From Acanthochromis polyacanthus (Eukaryota > Chordata > Actinopteri > Pomacentridae), in assembly GCF_021347895.1 (NCBI RefSeq), contig NC_067122.1, forward strand, positions 10,157,983-10,221,982: DNA of 64,000 bases, in the 5' to 3' direction. Made by a program: the position numbers and the translations under genes. Shown in pieces: positions 25,701 to 35,844 of this stretch (positions within the stretch are counted from its first letter, which is position 1; the number at the start of each line of letters is the position of its first letter). The notes beneath the pieces are model-generated. The model was not told where the DNA came from and searched no databases. It was given only the letters and a program-made list of their open reading frames with translations.

Positions 25701-28700
25701 ATTTCTAATGTGGCTTTGCTACACGGCCTAGCTAAACAACTAAGCTAGGTTTAGGAATCCATCATGGTTTGGGTATAAATAAATATATTATTAAAATCAG
25801 AATACATTTGTCATCATGTTTACAATTATAAACACAAGGTTAGAATTATGGAACGGTCAAATTAGCCACTATTTCGAAACAGGAAACAAAATCAGTGATG
25901 ACTGAATGTTTGGTTAACCCATCCATCTACCTCGACCTCCATGAACCTCGTGGTTCTAGGACACCTGACTACAGTCTAACTATGTGTTGTAATGAGCTGC
26001 TTGGTACATTTATAATTGTATTCTTGGTGTACATCCACATGTTTAAATCACTCAATAACCACCGAATCAAAACTTTTCCACCCTTGCAATGATTTTATCA
26101 TGGTGACTGGTAGCTTCATGCAGCTGCACCTTTTCCACAGCCACATCCTTATTATAGCTCTAATGAGAACAATTGCTGCCTTCAAAGGTGCAGTAATGTT
26201 ATCGTAATCTGCCTTGCCTCTGTATGGATCACTTCTCCGTTTTTTGAGTTACTGGCATTAAGTACAAAATCATCATCATCAGTAATGAAAATGTAATGTT
26301 TTGCTAACAAACAGCCCATAAGATTTTTAGTTCTGTTTTACAGCACAGCAGTTAACTAAAGTCCCACCAAATCTCTTGACTGAAAAGGCTGAATTTTATA
26401 CCTCTGTTTTATTGCCAGTGCTTTTATTTTTATTGTTTTGTTACTGAAGTATCTTTACAGCTGGAGAAAATGCAATCAACCGTCCAATCCAATTACTGTC
26501 ATCATTATGATATATTAAAGGCAATTCTGTAGTGCTTGGCTTATTACAGTGGATTCTAGGGGTCATTTGCTGCTTAATTGACTTGCCAGAGAACAGGAAA
26601 CCACATAGCCAAAGGCTTTTCTTGCTGTTTACATTTCCCCTGTGGCAGTCTTGCTGTTGATCACGGCAGCAGGTGCATATCACAGGATTACTTTCAGGTG
26701 ATACGGATAGCCTTGGGAAAGTGGGGAAGAAATTGGCTTTGAAAGAACAAGGAGTAACTGTGCCGTTTAGTTGACACAAGAGTGAGAGAGCAGTGAGGAG
26801 CGCTGTGCTTTGCTTAGCAGGGTCAACTAGAAAATGCTGAAATCGCTCAGTGACAATCGGAAATAATTTACTGTGAGCGGCAAAGTTGTTGTAGGACGTG
26901 ATAGGATTTTAAGAGAATACAACTGGACTGCAGGAAATTACAAAGGTTGGTATAGGCAGTCTTGCAAGATTTAGGGAGAATTTAAATTAACCATGATCCA
27001 GCCGAAGGGTAATGAATTCAGTCCAGTAATAGTGTTTGTAGCAATAAAGAGATTGTAAAGTTGACAAGGCAGCATACTGAATAGCGACTTTAAAAAGGAT
27101 TTAAAAGTTGGCTGCATTCGGGTAGATATTTTGCAAGAAAGCAGCAATTTATACAAAGACAGAATGTCCAAATTGCCTTTCGAAGCTGTCAAAAAGCAAA
27201 CATAAGGACCGAGTCTCTTTTGCCAAGCCTGGAAATATTGACTATTTATCAGGTTAATAATTCATTTCCATGTAGTGCAAGTCTCAGTGCAATTGTTGCG
27301 TAATGCGTCTTAGGATATCTGTACGGTATCTGAAGCTGTGTGTCATGGGAAAGAAATTAATTATAAAGCGGATGATATATCAACCAGTGGGATGCTTCAC
27401 ACAAACTCTGGAGTCCTCCAGAAGCCTAATCACATCACTTAAAACATCTTCAGATAAGATTTTTAATGAACTTTTGAGAATCACTTCAGAAAGCCCAATT
27501 AGCATCATGTTATGATGTTCAGTCTATACCACTGAGATGTAGGGAAGGGAATGCTGACAAGGGTACGAGTGAGGTCAGCGTTGTCTTCGCATAATTATCA
27601 GGCAGTATAGCAAAAGCAAGCAATAGAAACAACAGTACTACCTTCATCATTTAGCATCTCCTCTTGTATTTTATCCCATTAATCTGACGGCATCTGAATG
27701 TGTTGACTTCATGTCTGATTGGACACTTTTCCATTAAACTTGTTACAGCATCCTCACAAACCTAATGACATTTTTGTAGCACTTTCGACATGACAGGCAC
27801 AAGATTGCTGTCTACTCACTGTCCAGTATCACACAAGCACATTGGTTTCTCTCCGTCACTGCCATGGCTATGTCTGAATGAAGCTGCAAGGAGAGGCTGG
27901 TCACATTCCTAACCCATCACATATTGCTGGTTTGTCAAGACCCTTCAGCATCATATTTGAATGCACTAGGTACCCTTTAGCGTCATACTTACTCCTAAAC
28001 CAATAAAAATCCATAAACGTCAAAAGTAGATGCCATAAGTCCACTGCCAAATGTTCTCAGCCATTGTTCTGACTGCCACTCCTTGTCAAGTATTGAGAAC
28101 TTTGGCTTGTAACATGTAGCTATGGTTGTTAAAGGGGTCTATTTTAACTCATCCCATGAGCTTTTCCTATACATGAATAAGCAGTTCTTGTGCACAGCAG
28201 GTGAAAATAAGACTGAACTCACAAAATACCAAAAAATCAACTGAAACATGAACATGAACCTTTGTCTGCTGAGTGACAGTCAAAAGACTTACACCTCCTT
28301 AAAAACTTCAGCTTCTTTATGCCACTTTATGCACACTAGCATTGAACATTTAGGCAGGTGGCACTGAAACCAAAGTATACTTTTTCGTTTCTCTCTAATG
28401 CATGCAATTATGGCAAAACGATAGTAATGGACACCCTGGGTATAAAAACGGGTTGGCGAGGAACATTAAGTTCGGTGTTTACATGGAACTAGGTCTTTAA
28501 CAGTTTTAACTCAGCAGTGCTACATATCTCATGTCTGAAGAGGGCTTTTGTTGCTTTCTTACATTTCTACTTTCACAATGTCAAGTGTGCTTTCCAACTT
28601 ATTGAGCTGTCGAGGTGCGGCGGTAGAACTTAATAATCTTAAACGGCTAATTGAGGCCCAGCACATATGCTAACTTTAAGGAAAAAGAGTAGTTTAAAGG

Positions 28701-29425
28701 ACACATTTTAAAGGAAATTAAAAATCTTAGCTGAGTGCAATACAAAAAAGCAAAGATTGGGAAACTACCCCATGTGCGGCATAGATGTGTCTGTTTTGTA
28801 TTTGTTTTTCCTCTGGGAGTGGCTTTTACATCTTTAGACAGGCCAAGATCCACTCAGCCTTGAGCACACTGAGCTCTGTTGAGTGAGACTATAAGCCCTG
28901 TAAGAAGCCTTGAATTGGTGTACTGTCCTGCCAAATGGAAAGAAAAATAAATTCCACCTTGATTATCCTGTTTAATGTTACTAAGACATTTGCCTATTGC
29001 TTTGAAAAAAATAACAAGTGCTGCATTGCTAATCCTCATGCAAAGCACGGAAGAGGGAGAATTCAAAAGGAATGGTTTGAATAATAAATGCCCACAGCTG
29101 GAGAAAAAAATGTAGAAAGAGAGAGGACTGCATCAGCAGATCTGGGACAAACAAGTAGGACAGGCGGGGTTGGCACAGGCTGCAAATTTTGACTAGTCAC
29201 CCTGCTTTCCTACAGGCTATGCGAGCAACTGGAAAACAAAGAACTCAGCACTTGACTTGTACCACTGAAGCCCCCCAGACTAATTTGCACACTGCTTACT
29301 GCATCATATTCATGTACTCTCTCGCTCTCCACCCCAATATCCCACCTCCCAACCCCCCATCACTTCCTGTGTTTTTACCTCACTTGCTCCGGCATTCAAC
29401 CCTTCAGAGTCAGTAGAGAGTGAGC
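22784..29425. other. Unique AT-rich non-coding sequence
   Basis: No gene found. An A-rich AAAAT/AAAAC run lies at about 25670-25700. The 147-codon minus frame at 23767-24210 and shorter frames show no domain pattern. Nothing else is supported. Confidence 0.55.
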
Positions 29426-29650
29426 TTACACAAGCCCTGTCCCAGTTGTCGCAGATAAATGTGATTGTACCTCATAAATCTCTGCCTGCTTGTCGACTTT
29501 GTTCACAAGTAGGAAAGCAGAAGTGACGTCGTCCGCTGTTGCTTCCACCGCTGTTCCTTTTCGTGCGATGCGAGGAGACGTGCAACATGTCTGTGAACCC
29601 AGAGTGATGTACCGCGTGGAACATCTTCGGACATCAAACAAGAGGAGGGA
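29426..29650 (-). other. CpG-richer segment with an open minus-strand frame (possible exon, unproven)
   Basis: This roughly 200-bp block has many more CpG dinucleotides than its surroundings. On the minus strand a 71-codon frame (29641 down to 29426) includes VEATADDVTSAFLLVNKVDK and then QAEIYE, directly followed by GAG|GTACAA, a fair 5' splice-donor context. A pyrimidine-rich stretch lies just upstream on that strand. No family is recognised. It may be a single exon of an unseen gene, a small CpG-rich regulatory element, or chance. Confidence 0.2.
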
Positions 29651-32100
29651 GGATTAAAAGGCCACCACGTAGAGCAGCACTGCTATGATCATTGAGTAAT
29701 GCTTTTTTATTTTTAGAAACACTAAAAACAGCAAAATGAGGTGCCAGTAGGGGTACTCTTGTGTACACTGGTAAGGTTTAATTGGTTTGAAGCTTTAGCA
29801 TGCCTGTGTGGCTGTTTTATGTCCATTTAGAGCTCCATTGCTTTGGCATCCCGCATGGATTCTGTTTAAATTACTTGCTGAGTCTCTTTTTTTTGTTTAA
29901 ATTACGTAGATTCGTGTTTGTTTGTTTTACTTGGTGCATTTCTTTGTTTTTCCACCAATCTTGTGCACCACCTGTGCAAATATACCCCTAGGTGTTCACT
30001 GCTCATTTGCCAGATTGTCTTTGTACTCCTTGTTCCAACTGTTTTTGCTCATTGTTACGTCCTCATGCATGACCTTAGCCTGGTCCCGACTTTCCATTCA
30101 GCCTTTGTAAGTTTCATTGTGTATTTTTGGATGTTGTCTGTCAGTGGCTTTTGCCTTTGTCTGCTCTCTGACTGCCTTCATGTGTATGACCTCAAACCTG
30201 TTCAATACACTTCAGTTTTTGGACTTGAAGCTGGTTTGCGTGCCATCACAAGTGGACAGTTCGCGTTCTCAGCTACATAAAGTCCATTTGTTGTCTTGGC
30301 AACATGGGTGTTTTTGCACGATAAGATTGGCCAGTTGACTGACATCAGTAGATCCTCATTGCTTGAAAACATATAGACAACTCATTTCTGAAGTAGAGTT
30401 ATGTAGAACAGATAAGTACAGATTGTGCTTCTACCAAATGTGACTGACGGATTCTTCTTGCCTAAAGTGAACTACTTAACTACATTATGCTCTCTGAACT
30501 GACATATTTGTCAGGGTTCAGAATGAATGCAGAGGCAGAGACGCAGACAGGCAGGCATTAACCAAAACCGTTTTCTAGCAAATAATGCCAATCAGACTTT
30601 TAGAGTGAGAGGCCACTTACATACACTGACAATAGGCACTTAGAAAATAAATAAATACAAGCCTAAATAAAGGATTATACAGTGCTATTCATTCTGTGTG
30701 AATGCCACTGCAAAACCGCTTCGACACTGTTGGAAGCTGTGTGCTTATAGTCATACTGACCTGTAGTGTGGATTTGTGCCCTCAAAGTGCTCCAGAAGTG
30801 AAAAAAAAAACTCAGTTTCATTTCTTTCTATTGAGGCCCAAGTTAGCCAATATCTGGTCCACGAGCACTCAATCAAATACTTAAAACAAATTTACGATAA
30901 TTATCCAATGAATGGTTCAACTTGATGGTTTTCATTAAAATCATCATTTTGCCCCTTTGCTCAGGGCCACACTTAGCTAACAGTCATTAGATGGGCGTCA
31001 TTAATTATGTCTTTCTGCCAGACTGAGAACCATTTGCAGCTGGTGGGTTTCATGCCAGTGGACCATGGTTTTGAAAAGCTACTAAAGTTCTACTCCAGTC
31101 TGATTAAAATCGTTTGAAAAAGGAAAGGTTGGTGATAGTTCAAAGACCATTTCTGTCCAATACATTCCCCATTTTTGTCTTCTAATCACTTTGGTGCTTT
31201 CCGTTCTCCATCTGGAATGGCCAGAGGATTTGTGGGTTTGAGAAAAGGCCATCATGCCCATAGTTGGATATACTTAAAATAATTATAACTACTGTTTCCC
31301 TGTGGGACTTTCAAAATCCTACATTGCTAATTTGAATCAGTCTTGAGTTCGATCCTCCGCCAGTGATTTTCATAATGGTAAGCGGCCTGCCAGAGAGAAC
31401 ACGTTTAAATCTGTAATCCTGCACAGCTTGGATATACAGTAAATGGTGGGGGGTTACTGTAATTTAATTGTGTGTACATGTCATTGTCTTGAGCAAGTAG
31501 CTGTTAAGCTCAGCAACCTCTGAAAAATTGAATAAAATAAAAGCACCAGCTCCTTTCTCCTGTCCTGCTCAGGAAATTAGACAAAATAATTTATGAGTAT
31601 AGGCCTCTGATTTTAGCTTGTTTATTTCAGTTGATGTAGGATTCACATAATACCCCCCATTAAAATTGCAAATAGTTTTATTTAAAATGAATACATTTTA
31701 AATAAGGTGATACCTGACCAGCTGCTACTGATGTGAAGTTTCATACTACTTGCACTTAACACATTTAGTCCCATGCCAATACCAGTCACTGACAGAATAT
31801 TTAGAGGATGTTGTATGTTTTCTGCTGGGATAAACTAAATAAATTGACAGCACACTTTCTATGTAATTACAGGCAGAATTAAGCATTTAAGTGAAACAGT
31901 CTGGGAATGTCTCATCTCTTAGAAAAGCTTAAGGAAGTGACTGAGCACTCATCTAATGTTGGCAAGTTAACTTTAACCCAGTGTACATTTTTAAGCCAAT
32001 CAGTGAGTTATCGCTAAATATTTGTCTATTGTAAAACTAAAAGACAAGGTAGCCCTATATACTGCAGTCAATTCCGCCTGAAATTTCTACTGAAGTTCGC
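29651..32100. other. Non-coding; possible but unproven repeat traces
   Basis: The T-rich block 29930-30280 and the purine-rich block 30510-30600 have a wording reminiscent of fish retroelement ends, but no repeat boundary can be fixed. A B-box-like GAGTTCGATCCTC at about 31345 and CTTGAGCAAG near 31487 hint at a decayed tRNA-derived SINE. No gene seen. Confidence 0.4.
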
Positions 32101-32178
32101 TAACATCCATCCATCCATTCTCTATACACCGCTTTATCCTCACTAGTGTTGCAGGGGGTGCTGTAGCCTATCCCAAAT
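32101..32178 (-). mobile_element. SINE/LINE 3' tail with GGATGG repeats
   Basis: Reverse-complemented, the piece reads TTGGGATAGGCTACAGCACC, then a GATAAAGCGGT block and a GGATGGATGGATG tail. This is the standard 3' end of a common fish retroposon family (canonical GGGATAGGCTCCAGC, GGATAAGCGG, GGATGGATGG). Only the last about 75 bp are present, a typical 5' truncation. Confidence 0.72.
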
Positions 32179-32411
32179 ATGGGACGCGCAGCGCGAGGTG
32201 CACGTTCACGAAAACTAGCTATTTGTGGATTGTTTACTGATTTCAAAACATGTTTTGGACAAAATATTTTACTAGCTTGTTTTGTCTGGATGTCCAAGGT
32301 TGGATTATGGCAGTTTTTTTTATGGAATATTTTCATCTGTGACTAGTTATGAGCCTTCAAAGGTGAGTTGTGCTGTTTACGTTATTTGTTGTTTGTTGGA
32401 CAAATGTGTTT

Positions 32412-32690
32412 ATGTTACCCGCTGTGGTAATCACATCTGAAAGTGGTTTATACCGGTGGATTCATGAGAATCTAAGCTTTTCATGGGTGTATAGTGTTTC
32501 TGTCATCGAGTTTGCAGCTTCCGTCAGTTTAGCAAAATACGTTTGCACATCTCAAGACGGCCTGAATACGGGCCGCTTAAAAAGATTTCTGCAAATTTGG
32601 TTAATTCTGTTATGCCAAGCCATAATGGGCTCATTGCTGTTTCCCGTGGCTGGACAGAAGAAAACACACTACGACTGCATTTCATGAGAT
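32412..32690 (+). pseudogene. Copy of an unnamed repeat-borne reading frame (paralog of the one at 54,635)
   Basis: From ATG 32412 the frame reads M-L-P-AVVITSESGLYR and stays open to TGA at 32685-32687. The DNA from 32420 to about 32523 aligns base for base with 54643-54746, with a 36-bp identical start and roughly 80-85% overall. The aligned copy also has an ATG two codons upstream of the shared GCT GTG GTA. A further stretch around 32572-32612 (GGCCGC, then GCAAATTTGGTTA) matches 54748-54784 after a gap. The differences change many residues, so there is no sign of selection on the protein now. At 54.6 kb the sequence lies inside a terminal-inverted-repeat element; here no such repeats are visible. 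The protein family is not recognised. Confidence 0.55.
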
Positions 32691-32699
32691 CAGTAGTTG

Positions 32700-33072
32700 T
32701 GCTTCTTTCATCATTAGCTAACAGGCAGAACAATGACCCCATTCTGCACTGAAAAACAAACTTGCACATGAATTCTTGCATTTTCCAACAAAATGTCAAT
32801 CACACAGTAGATGAGACAGCTCTAAACGGGACTACAATTAGTCAAGACACATGAACTCTACTGTGTATTTAGTCACATAGGAAACAGAATTCTTAGATTA
32901 AAAAAAAAGATTTCCTTCAGTTGAATTCGTCTATTGCATGCAAAAGTTTTTGAATCAGTGTTTAAAACCTAGCAAATGTTGTTCACCTGCAGTTTTAAGG
33001 TCCAAATGATTACTTTTATTTCAGAGTTGCTGCTTTATCTGTTGTGTGTCTTTTTGTTTTAGCTCTACACTG
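32700..33072. other. Unique non-coding sequence
   Basis: Nothing recognised between the reading-frame copy and the LINE fragment. Confidence 0.5.
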
Positions 33073-33860
33073 AGGCTATCCATCCATCCATTTTCCATCA
33101 CTTATCTGGGGTCAGATTGCAATTGCAGGAAGCTAAGTAGGTCATTCCTAATGTTCCTCTACACAGAAATGATTTCTAGTTCATCCTGGGGAATCCTGAA
33201 GCATTCCCAGGCCAGGTGAGATATATGACCCATTGAGTAAGCTCTAAGTCTACCCGAGGATCTTCTCTCAGTTTGATGTACCAAGAAAGCCTCCAAAGGA
33301 AGTCACCCAGGAGGCATCCTAATCAGATGCTCCAACCACCTCAATTGGGCCTGAAGAAGCAACAACTCTATACTTGCTCCAGATGTCTGAGGTCCTCACC
33401 CTACAGACCAAACCCACTTGCATTTGCAAGCTCATTCTTTAAGTCACTACCTACAACACATGGCCTTCGATGAGGGATTGAACATAGGTGAGCTGGTAAA
33501 TCGAGAGCATTGCCTTCCATTTCTGCTCCCTCTTCACAATGACAGCCTGGTAAAACACCTATACTACTACTGATGCCGCCTCAGTCCTCCTGTCCATCTC
33601 ACGCTCCGTTTTCCTGTCACTTGTAAACAAGATCTTGAGATACTTCTTTTTTTTGAGCAGCAACTCATCCCCAACCAAGAGGTAGCAAACCACCATTTAA
33701 CGTGAGAGAACAATGGCCTCAGACTTGGAAATGCTGACCCATCCTCACTGTTTCAACTGCAAACTGTCCCAGTCATGGCTTTATGAAGACGACACAACCA
33801 CTTCATCTGTAAAAAGCAGAGAGGCTCAAACTGGACACCCTCCCCACGCCAGTTGCTCTT
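33073..33860 (-). mobile_element. Non-LTR retrotransposon 3' end (RTE/Rex-type LINE), 5'-truncated
   Basis: Read on the minus strand, this holds the second half of a common fish LINE reverse transcriptase with stops and frameshifts. In order: LLFTDEVVVSSS at about 33795-33830, the catalytic F-A-D-D box with both acidic positions altered or shifted (F-T-D-E); then ISKSEAIVLSR; further on QLRWLEHLIRMPPG (near 33315-33355); then LAWECFRIPQDELE near 33165-33215, which matches the closing L-A-W-E-R-L-G-I-P-x-E-E-L-E of the family. It ends in a GGATGG tail (complement TCCATCCATCC at 33077-33092). The copy is 5'-truncated as usual for target-primed insertion and is inactive. The clade name is less sure than the family match. 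Confidence 0.85.
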
Positions 33861-34023
33861 AAAAACCCTGTTAAGAACAAACAGGGTTTTTTGTGATGAG
33901 AGGCAAGCTTGGCAGAACAATGTTTATAGGTAGCAAAAACATGTAACCTACATATTTTGTAATCGTTGCCCAATTCTAACAAATACAAATGTTCGAAATA
34001 TCCTTATGTCCTTTGATCCACAA

Positions 34024-34245
34024 ATGGTAGTGTTGGCTCAGTGGGTAAGATTTTTGGGCTTTACTGTTACTACAGTTGGGCCTGTAAGCATGACCCTGAA
34101 CCCTATCTGCTCCAAGGGTGTTGCACTGTGGTTGACAATTGTGGCTGCGCTCTAACCCCAGATTCCTAACAAGTTGGGATGTTTATTTGTTGTGCAATGG
34201 CATTACAGTTGCATTTTACCTTATTTTCTTTATTTATCTTATCCT
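34024..34245 (+). mobile_element. tRNA-derived SINE
   Basis: It begins with TTGGCTCAGTGGGTAAG, a good RNA polymerase III A-box (TGGCTCAGTGG). It continues with the fish SINE body phrases ACCCTGAACCCTATCTGCTCC and GCGCTCTAACCCCAGATTCC and a tail around AACAAGTTGGGATG. The B-box region is decayed. The head-to-tail order matches a widespread fish SINE. Confidence 0.62.
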
Positions 34246-34334
34246 ATTGTATCTTCAGTAAGTTTGCAGAGCATGTATTTGTAATTGCCAACCCTCTAGT
34301 GGCATGACAAACATCCATCAATCTATCTCTATCT

Positions 34335-34476
34335 TGGACTGTGAGAGGAAGTCGAAGAACCTAGTGAAAATCAATGCAAACTCCACACAGAAACATCCCA
34401 GTCCGGGACGCAAACCGTGGATCTTCTAGCTGTGAGGCGACAGCGACTCGCTAACACTGAAGCACTGTGCAGCTCC
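34335..34476 (-). mobile_element. tRNA-derived SINE, 5' half
   Basis: The reverse complement runs from a tRNA-like head (A-box-like CAGTGTTAGCGAGTCGC, then a GTCGCCTCACAGCT stretch) through a B-box relic (GGTTTGCGTCC) to the body phrases GTGTGGAGTTTGCATTG and CTTCCTCTCACAGTCCA. These are hallmarks of the most common teleost SINE, whose GGATGG-tailed 3' end is the kind seen at 32,101. The 3' half is missing. Confidence 0.75.
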
Positions 34477-35174
34477 ATCATGGCAAACTTGCTCATATTT
34501 ATTATCTTTTAAATGTATTGATGTATTAAAGGATAAAAAAAATAATTATAAAATCCTCAAAATCCCAGCTTATTGCCGGACTCGGCTTTGTTTTACTGAT
34601 GAATGAGACTCAACAGCCACACTCCACTTTGGCATTTTTCAAAACATGAATAAGTAAAAACAAACAAAAAAAAACCAGTACAGTTGAATTCTTCATATTG
34701 TTTGTTGGGTGTATGTGGGTAGTTCTCATATGCTCACTTTCACTAACAGGGTTCAGATGTGGAGGATTTATCTTGGAGATGGAGTACTTCACATGCACTG
34801 GTTGATGTTGACAGTTTTGCTCAGCAATGTTGGTGTATTATTCAGATCTGGTAAATATTAAATGGCAATTCACCACTTAACTTTGAAAACTGAGCATGTT
34901 GTGCAGTGTGTTTCTGTCCACAAGCTTATTAGCAGTGAGAGAACACACTCAGCTCCAAAGAACTATGGATAAAAGGGTTTTTATTGTTTTGTTTTGTTTT
35001 TGTTTCATAGTAACTCTTTGTTTCGTAGTGACTCTTGACTGTAGTTCAGGGCCTTACATTGCTTTGATTTCTTGAAAAAAGATAAAGCCAAGAGGAAGAA
35101 GATGAAAAAATAAAACAAAAGAATCCACCTTTGGTTATGAAACAAAAAATTACATTTCATCAATCTGGAGAGTT

Positions 35175-35345
35175 AAATAAAAGGGTTTTTGATTGTTAGG
35201 TCACTGGTTCAAATTCAGAGTGCTTATAATAAAACTTGTAATGAAAGAATGAAAGAGAATGAGTAATGTTTTCTACTAATGATGCCAGTGAGGTGTCCTT
35301 GAACATGGCACTGAAGCAAAAGCTCCCTGACCCCACACTGCACTA
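35175..35345 (+). mobile_element. tRNA-derived SINE fragment
   Basis: GGTCACTGGTTCAAATTCAG holds a near-consensus B-box (GGTTCAAATTC). About 90 bp later come GCCAGTGAGGTGTCCTTGAA and GCACTGAAGC, the body phrases of fish SINEs (usually G-A-G-G-T-G-C-C-C-T-T-G-A-G-C-A-A-G-G-C-A). The A-box end is not recognisable. Confidence 0.55.
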
Positions 35346-35589
35346 GATGACAGTGATTGTGTAGAGCAGTTTCCTTCAATATTGTTTGACTTGGAAAAGT
35401 ATAAGAACTTATCATTAAAATCTGTCTTAAATCACGAGAAAATTCAAACTTTTACCTGCCAAAGCAGAGAGATCATGATTTTATTCCCTATTTGCACCTG
35501 ATATTAGCAAGCGTTCTGTGTCGTGGCACATCCTCTGGATAATGAACCTTTTCATTTACATTTGGCATTAATCATATTTGACTTGAAAG

Positions 35590-35844
35590 ATGGCACTGAG
35601 CCATGGCAAAATGCCGCAAATTGCTTCCCCTGTGTTTCACAGTTCTTCGCTAACTGGAGTAGCTTCACTGGACAACAGAACCCTGCTGTATTTTAACGGC
35701 AATGCTCCTGTAAATGATGTAAATGATGTTTATAGTGTTCCTACAATACTCTCTGTTGTACCTGAGGATCTTTATCTCCAGCCAGAGAAAATGGCTACCT
35801 CAAGTGCAGCTGAGGTAAAAGAGGATGGCGAGTGTGTGTTGTAG
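35590..35844 (+). other. Unidentified 84-codon open frame (possible exon, unproven)
   Basis: The frame runs from ATG 35590 to TAG 35842. Its composition is more protein-like than most open frames in this window: Ser/Val/Leu-rich, with SPVFHSSSLTGVASLDNRTL early and VPEDLYLQPEKMATSS later, and few runs. A 9-bp direct repeat (GTAAATGAT twice) lies in the middle. An AG precedes the start (GAAAG|ATG), so a splice acceptor is possible. No family is recognised, there is no promoter or poly-A signal to pair with it, and no flanking exon was found. It may be a terminal exon, a fragment of an old gene, or chance. Confidence 0.2.

Noticed and set aside
29918..30280. Hydrophobic 120-codon frame resembling a membrane protein
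   Set aside because: The T-rich strand gives Phe/Leu/Val by composition; no conserved pattern, possibly an old retroelement end.
31335..31500. B-box-like GAGTTCGATCC and CTTGAGCAAG as a SINE
   Set aside because: Spacing and body do not match the SINEs at 34-35 kb well enough; left as a hint only.
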